From the NCBI GenBank assembly GCA_030267565.1, contig BRXU01000003.1, positions 4,749,001 to 4,813,000 of the forward strand: a stretch of DNA of 64,000 bases, in the 5' to 3' direction. This document shows positions 57,893 to 64,000 of the stretch, in pieces. This DNA comes from Pleodorina starrii. Taxonomy: Eukaryota; Chlorophyta; Chlorophyceae; Chlamydomonadales; Volvocaceae. The position numbers and the translations under genes were made by a program. The notes below the pieces were generated by a model. The model searched no databases and had not been told where the DNA came from. It was given only the letters and a program-made list of their open reading frames with translations. How positions within the stretch are numbered: the stretch's first letter is position 1; each line of letters begins with the position of its first letter.

Positions 57893-60800
57893 AAGTGGCG
57901 ACATGGATTTGGACGCGGGTGCGGATTCGGATGCGGATGCGGACGGCGCCTCTTCCCTCATTGCCGCGTGGACGGGGCCATGGCATGTCATGTCATGCGG
58001 CGCCGGTCCGCTTGGCCATTGGGGGGCTGTTCGAGGCAAGGCGGGTCCCCATTCGCCCAGCGCTCTGTTGCTGCGGGCGTTTTGAGTTCAAGGTGCGCGT
58101 CGGCGCTGGTGGTGTTAGTGCTGGCGGCGAGGGTGGTGGTGGCTATCTTGGTGTTTTCTGTCGGCCCCGGTTGCCAGCTTGCCACTTGCGAGCCCCGGAA
58201 CGCGGCGGCGCTTATCGACAGCGGGAGCTGCGCTGCCTGGCTGGGATCTGTCGGTCCGCCTCGCGGCTCTGGCCTTCCGTCCCGGCCGTCTGATGCGACC
58301 CGGAAGCAGAACGCCCTGAAGCGACGTTACCCGTACCTTGGGTCGCCGGCGGCATGGCTGATTCGCTGCTTGGGAGGTGGCTGCTTGCGGGTGTGGTTCT
58401 GGAGGACGAAGGCGCCGGTGTACGGCGAGGCCGAGATCCTCCACGCATTGCCTGCTGCCAATGCCCGCACGTCACCGCACCGCACCTTCGACCGCGTTTC
58501 CATGTTCAAGCAAAGGTCAGCAAGGCAAGTGACTCCATGCACAACGCCGCGGCCTGGAGTGCCAAGTATGGCAGCATGTACGGCACGCAATGGAGCTGGG
58601 CATCATCGGCGGTACAGTGATTACAGGTCGGCTCAGTGATTTGCCAGGCCGGCTCAGTTAAGGTTTTGCACCAACCTTCTTATATATTGAAGAACTCAAA
58701 CCACCCCTGCGTAAGAACATAGCCAAGCGGACGTCGAGGAAAAGACACTGCTTGCAGGCCTCGAGGCTTGCTGTAAGTACCCGGGCAGACCCGGGGGGGG
58801 GTAACTGCGGCAGAGAGCCATAACAGGCCGCAACAACAATGATAACTTGGGAACCGGCCTGTTTCCGCAGTCATTGGACTCAACGTCCCACCGCAAACCA
58901 ACCGTCGCGCACATGCGATTTGCGGGCAAAACAACACAATGCGCCCAAACGGTAGTACCCGCCATCTGTGTTAACTGACAACCGTCGCCGAAGGCAACGG
59001 AACGCCCAACACCATGTAGTAATTGGAATAATCGTAATGGTACGCATTATTTAGCAAAAAGCGTAGTAGGAGTTCTAACCGATATGCGGCGCCACCGGCC
59101 GCAACGACTGCGCACGACCAGACGCCGCGCGCGATAGAATGGGCACGAGACCAGCCCCGACAGACAGACTTCGATCAAGTGGCTCTCATGCGCCTCGAGC
59201 CTCGCCTCCTGTCCAAGCCATCTCCCCATTTGCGGCGCGGCGCGCGGGGACCGCGTCGGGGAGTTACGTACGACCTAAAAGTCCTCAAAACTCCTCATCT
59301 TAACATACGAGGCACTGGGCAAGGGCACAAACACATGCATCAGACGCTCAAGTACGTCCGTAAGGCCTGCGAGCTGCGGTCAGGGCACACAATCTTGCTT
59401 TGGTTCAGTGCATGTCTGCCTTCCGTCCCAAGCTTTCGACACAGCTGAGGGTGGAAAGGCGAAGGGGGAAAACGCCGCGACGCACGGCGGGCGCGGCCTT
59501 TGGCCGCAATGGACCAACAAAAACGCCAGAAAAATTGAGGGACAGAAAATCAATCAATACTGCAGCACCTCAGCGCTGCTCCTTATACGGTATGGCCCCC
59601 TCGCCCACCCTCAGTGCAGACAATGGCTCTCAATGCAACAAGGGTGTTGCATGAAGTCTAATTAGTCGCGCGGGTGAGACTCTGCAAAAAGAGAGTCTGG
59701 AACCCGCGGCAACAACAACAACGAATAACCACATGGCGACGCGTTCCCGCTGGGGGACGGAACGCCAGATGCTGAAATGGTCGGCGGGTGAGCGGCGCGC
59801 GGAGCGCAACCGTCAGCCTACCGACTGCCGCCACAGTGCCCGCAGACTCCAGGACAGGAAGCCAGCAGGGAGGTGTACGATGGATATGACGCCATGCGTG
59901 TAGGTGCCAAGCAGTCAGAACTCAGTGCCCAAAACTCCTCCGCGGTAGGTGCAAAAAACCCCACGGTGCAAAAACCCACGCGGTGCAAAAACCCACGCAA
60001 CGCCCCAAAACCTCACTGTGCGCAAAACCCCCGTAGTGCCGACCGTCGTTTCAGTCGACAACAACGGGGAAAGGACCCGCATGGGGCCCGGACGGGGCGG
60101 CAGCAACGGGATGAGGAACCCCCACGCAATGCAGCTCGATGGGGCCGAGAATGCTTTCCAAGTGCAGCATTCGCTAACGGGAACGCTGTTGGAGAACGGC
60201 ATACGTTCGGCCCAAGAGCCATAAAGTGACGCCACAAAGATTGGCGCCCGACCATCCTCTTTGCCGTACCTGCCTGGCACCGCGGTGCACCGCCCGCTGA
60301 CCCGCTGGCTCGAGACGAGCGCCCCCAACAACACCACAACACCTCTCCACGTGCCGGGCCACGAGGCAGCACATGCAACTACGGATCAAATGCGTCATGG
60401 GGTGAGGTGCAAGAATCGCACATGCCGCGGCGCGCTGCGCCCTTGACATACGGTACCTGGCCGAATGGGCCCTGGCCCCACAGGGAGTCAGGAACACCGC
60501 CCCGCACCGCAGAGTGCGCTGCAGCCAGGGGCCAAGCTTCCCCAAAATGGCCCGTGCTTGGTGTATTCTTCGATCTCCCATAACGAAGTGAATGAAGGAA
60601 AAAAGCAGCCCATGCGGCCACCATCTACACATCTGTCAACCTCGCGGAGGACAGGTACACGGGGCAGAGGCCGGCGTGGGCAACGGCCTCCCTCCTGCAC
60701 CGCACCGCCTGCCGCACCGACCCCATCCAACACATCCACGTGCGCAAGGCACAGGCCGCGACGCGCCCGGGCTCCCAGAACAAACCAGCCGCGGAACACA

Positions 60801-61258
60801 AACGCGGAAATGCCGCGCGCGCACCTCAACCCCGGCTCCGTCCCACTCGATGGAAGGGACTGCAGCATTCGCAGCTGCAAAATATTTATCTTTTTGGATT
60901 CTTCTCTTCAAGTCAGGCACTGGCCCTTGTCAAACTCGACGTCGACTGCGATTAGATCCGCCGCGGACAGCGTCCGAGAGCCTCCAGCGGTCCAGGCCAC
61001 GGGTGATCCCCGCGGGCGCCTCCCACCCTTGCCCTCCCTTCCCCTTCAATCACCACTGATTCCGTCCTCCTTGCCCTCCCTTGACAACATGCATCCTCCC
61101 GTGACACCATGCACCCTCCCGTGACATCATGGCCTTACTTCCACACAAACAGCAACACAACATGACAACATGATACCCTCCACACCTTCCTCTCGCTCCC
61201 TGACGGGAAAAAAGGAGCTGCGCCCCCCCCCTTCCCCCCGCGCCGCCCCGCCCCGCCC
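57893..61258. other. 3.4-kb convergent spacer without a recognised gene
   Basis: Lies between the 3' ends of RNASEH2B and the cyclase gene. Several open stretches of 130-220 codons exist on both strands (for example 57968-58639 +, 60174-60632 -) but none shows a family motif, phase-consistent splicing or a consistent codon style. A short tandem GGTGCAAAAACCCA-like repeat lies at 59945-60010. Part must be 3' UTR. Confidence 0.5.
59945..60010. repeat. GGTGCAAAAACCCA-like tandem repeat, about three copies
   Basis: Units of about 18-20 bp (ggtgcaaaaacccacgc) are repeated with small changes, followed by related GCAAAACCCCC sequence. Confidence 0.7.
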
Positions 61259-63402
61259 TTAATCCGCCCTGGTACCCTCATCCTCCCTGCCACCGCCATC
61301 ACCTGCGGCCCGCGCGGCCGCACCGCCTCCGCCTTCGCCGCCGCTGCCGGCGCCGGGCACCACCGCCGCCGCCCCCGCTTCACCGCCGCTTCGAGACAGC
61401 CGAGACATCCCCCCCTGCGGACTGACCTTGCTACTACTGCCGCTGCCGCCTCCGCACCTGGACAGCAGCGGCTCAAAGTCTGGCGCCGCACTGTACAAAC
61501 CCGCCAGGCTGCCGGTGATGGTGCCGGCGCTGGTGCCAGCGATGGTGCTGATGCTGACGAAGGAAGTCCGGTCCTCTGGGCCGTTAAAGCTGACGTCTAC
61601 AAGATCCGATACGGAGCAAAACGACGGCAGGTTGCCGGGGTCAGCGGCGGCGGCTGCGTCGCGCGGCGGGCCGCCCAAGTAGCTCATGGCGGCGGGCGAG
61701 ACGGAGGCTGCGGCCGCGGCCGCGGCCGCGGCGGCCGCGGTGGCGAGGGCAGCGAAGCTGAGGTCGCTGCGGTCGGCCAGGTGGGCGCAGGAGCGGGCGG
61801 GGGGCCGGGAGGCGGAGCTGAGGGAGGCTTCCTGCTCCGCGGGCGCGATGAGGTACGTCTGCATCATGCCCTTGCCCTTGATGGTGATGTTGCCGCGCGG
61901 TCTGATCACGAAGCTGTCCTTGTTCTTGATGCAGGCGTAGCAGGCGTGGCTGATGTGAATGTGGCCTGGCAGGCCGTGGCTCTCCATGCGGGAGGCCTGA
62001 GGGCGTGCGGGGGCGGGGAGGAAGGAGTTACCGTAAGAGGTAGGGGAGCCGCAGCAAAGTACTGTACTTAAGGTACTTTGCAGCTATAGGCCTATAGCAC
62101 GACTTGCAGGAAGACGATGCCTCCTAACCCACTAACCCACCAACCCAACGTTCCTGACTTTGGTTCCACCGTAGGGTACTCTGAAACGCTCTCAGCTGCC
62201 GCTCCGGCCGGCCCCCTTTTACGCCCTTTCGCACCTCCCAGCTGCAGTGCACGAAGGGCCAGCTGGCCTGCGGACTTTTCTCCGCGCCCCTCCGAGGTTT
62301 TGGAGCCCACTCCAACAACACCCCCCCCCCACACACACACACATGCACGCAGTTCACACGACCCCCACACGACCCCACACACGCACGCACCCACCCGCGA
62401 CCCACCCACTCTTACCGTGTTGACAGTGTCGCCGAAGAGACAGAAGCGCGGCATCTTCTTGCCCACCACGCCCGCCACCACGGGCCCCGAGTGCATGCCC
62501 ACTCGGATGCGCAGGTGCTCCCCCAGGCTGCACCGCACCGCCCGCGCCGCCGCGTGCATCCGCACCGCGAACTCCAGCAGCAGGTCGGCGTGGTTGGGGC
62601 AGGGCGTGGTGACATTGGCCACCACCATGTAGGCGTCCTGGGGGCAGCGGGGGGGGGGGGCAGCGGGGAGGCAGAGAGTGAGAGGGGCGGCACGTCCTCA
62701 CCCACCCGCTCACCCACTCACTCACTCGCGCACTCACCCCAATGGTCTCCACTCACCCCCTCGCGCACTCACCCCAATGGTCTCCACTCACCCCCTCGCG
62801 CACTCACCCCAATGGTCTCCACTCACCCCCTCGCGCACTCACCCCAATGGTCTCCACTCACCCCCTCGCGCACTCACCCCAATGGTCTCCACCACCCCCT
62901 CGCGCACTCACCCCAATGGTTTCCACCTTGTACAGCTCCGGGTAGTGCTCGATGGCGGCATCGAAGTGGTGGTACAGCTCGTCCAGCAGGGAACACACCT
63001 CAAGCGGGGAGCAGCGCCCGGCGATCTCAGTAAAGCCTGTGTGGGTGTGTGTGGGTGTGGGTGTGCAAGAAGACAGGGGAGAGGGGAGGCCCGGCCACGT
63101 GCCGGGATGAGGCAGACCGGGGGGAGGGCGGCGGCTGGTGGGCACTGGCGACGCAGCGAGAGGCGCCGCGTCGCACGCACACAATCGCTCCGCGCCCCGG
63201 GGGGAAGGCTTGGATGTTGGGTCACGCACGCACGCACGCACGCACGCACGCGCACACACACGTGCGCCAGACGCTGCCCGGCCCCGCTCCGCTTCCTTTC
63301 CGTGCAATTCCCTCTCGAGTCGCAGCTCCCCTTCCTATTCCCGTCGAGCCCGGAGCCCCGTGCGGAGAACGCACCCACGATGTCGCTGAAGAGGACGGTC
63401 GC
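61259..63402 (-). CDS. Class III nucleotidyl cyclase, predicted guanylyl cyclase, 5' end outside the window
   Basis: Four exons: 63375-63402, 62912-63036, 62416-62637, 61259-61996; phases 1,0,0. The catalytic domain is nearly complete: [20 protein letters not shown] (first metal Asp), [57 protein letters not shown] (second metal Asp is upstream in FSDIVG-type sites; FGDTVNTASR contacts ribose), [21 protein letters not shown]. The two purine-selecting positions are Glu (KVETIGD) and Cys (RFCLFGD), the guanylyl-cyclase pair; adenylyl cyclases have Lys and Asp. A 220-residue Ser/Gly/Ala-rich C-terminal tail follows. Upstream regulatory or membrane domains lie beyond the right edge, or in exons I could not recognise in 63403-64000. 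The intron 62638-62911 carries a 35-bp array copied from the 5' splice site. Confidence 0.9.
62727..62911 (-). repeat. 35-bp minisatellite made of a 5' splice site
   Basis: AATGGT recurs at 62741, 62776, 62811, 62846, 62881 and 62915, a 35-bp period (last step 34). Each unit reads GAGACCATTGGGGTGAGTG on the transcript strand, that is, the end of the cyclase exon at 62912 plus its donor. Only the exon copy has AAACC in place of AGACC. Confidence 0.9.
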
Positions 63403-64000
63403 CTGGCGGAGGGAAGGTGGGGGAAAGGCGGGCAGGAGGAGGTCGCATGAGTGGGCCCATGGGCCAGTGGTTCCGGAGCCGGGCGCAGTGCGGGCTCGGG
63501 CATCTGCAGTTGCCGCCCGCCCGTCCGCTCAGCCTTTCGTTTGTCCGCCTAGGTGATAACACCGTTTGCACGCTTGCGGTTCGTCCTCGTTGTCACTTGT
63601 CATCCTTGCAAGGACCCGGATGGATGGATGGATGGATGGATGGATGGATGGATGGAGCCTGAAGCCCTCCCACCGCAAACCTGACGTGTATGCAGGGTGT
63701 ATGTGCTACCAACCATCTGTGCCGCACTGTGCTGTGCACGCGAGGACTGCGGCCAGGAGCCCTTCGCTCCACATGCCATACCGGTACCAGCAGCTCCTCG
63801 ACACGTAGGAGTGCAGCAGCGCCACTAGCGCGCAGCCCCCCCCCCCCCGCTTCCCTCCTCCCTCCCTCCTTCCCATCCCCCCCGGCCTGCCTCGCTCCCT
63901 CTCACGGCCCCATGCTCCGGCCCCTCCCCGCACACCAACCGCTAACCGCCAACCGCCAACTTTACGACAACATACAACCGACAAACCCTAGAATCCTTAA
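63403..64000. other. Right-edge region, probably intron of the cyclase gene
   Basis: No cyclase-like exon could be recognised. Contains an (ATGG)n run at 63619-63656 and a C-run near 63839-63849. The ACGC run at 63226-63250 is in the preceding intron. Confidence 0.45.
63619..63656. repeat. (GGAT)n microsatellite
   Basis: About nine perfect tetramer copies. Confidence 0.9.

Noticed and set aside
57968..58639. 224-codon open frame after RNASEH2B
   Set aside because: No recognisable family; lies in the expected 3' UTR/spacer region.
60174..60920. Possible minus-strand gene (RQAVRCRREAVAHAGLC-type translation)
   Set aside because: Suggestive in one frame but no ATG, domain or consistent exon chain could be established.

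Overview
The window reads as nuclear DNA of a volvocine (Chlamydomonas-like) green alga. It is GC-rich, and its genes are split into many short exons with GT-AG introns of roughly 100-700 bp. Low-complexity Ala/Gly/Pro insertions sit inside conserved proteins, TGTAA poly(A) words lie near several gene ends, and young tRNA-derived SINEs and L1-like LINEs are present. I rebuilt exons by hand, requiring GT/AG borders, matching phase across every junction, and continuity of known protein families. Ten genes give a phase-consistent model this way; two are cut by the window edges (one at each end) and one more lacks its 5' end.

Layout. 1-919 (+): C-terminus of a 3-ketoacyl-CoA synthase. 2382-6883 (-): xylulokinase, 11 exons. 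7443-10872 (-): GPI mannosyltransferase 2 (PIG-V), diverging from 11203-12701 (+), a predicted thylakoid-lumen NTF2/SnoaL-like protein. About 15067-21330 (+): a long OPR-like helical-repeat protein. 21331-27817: gene-poor convergent spacer with two CCACCCAG-type minisatellites, a pyrimidine-rich tract and two fold-back sequences. 27818-34024 (-): asparagine-synthetase-domain protein (ASNSD1 type). 35423-37188 (-): Alfin-domain protein whose usual PHD finger is replaced by a Tudor-like module, diverging from 37474-40408 (+), a phytanoyl-CoA-dioxygenase-family protein. 42326-54731 (-): GH1 glycoside hydrolase whose last intron is 8.4 kb because it holds a head-to-tail SINE/LINE cluster. It diverges from 55033-57892 (+), RNase H2 subunit B. 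57893-61258: no gene recognised. 61259-63402 (-): class III nucleotidyl cyclase with guanylyl-cyclase specificity residues, running off the right edge.

The genes are ordinary single-copy housekeeping or regulatory genes without evident pathway clustering. Three neighbouring pairs (PIG-V/NTF2-like, Alfin/PhyH, GH1/RNASEH2B) are divergent with only about 285-330 bp between start codons.

Four observations stand out. First, the GH1 intron holds an 8.1-kb cluster of four SINEs and two 5'-truncated LINEs, all in one orientation, separated by (AC)n and flanked by a duplicated ATTGCT; the SINEs share their 3' tail with the LINE. Second, the Alfin protein has an unusual Alfin + Tudor-like architecture. 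Third, the perfect palindrome GACCCATGGGTC is dispersed through exons, introns and spacers far more often than chance. Fourth, 5' splice sites are duplicated in tandem in three genes.
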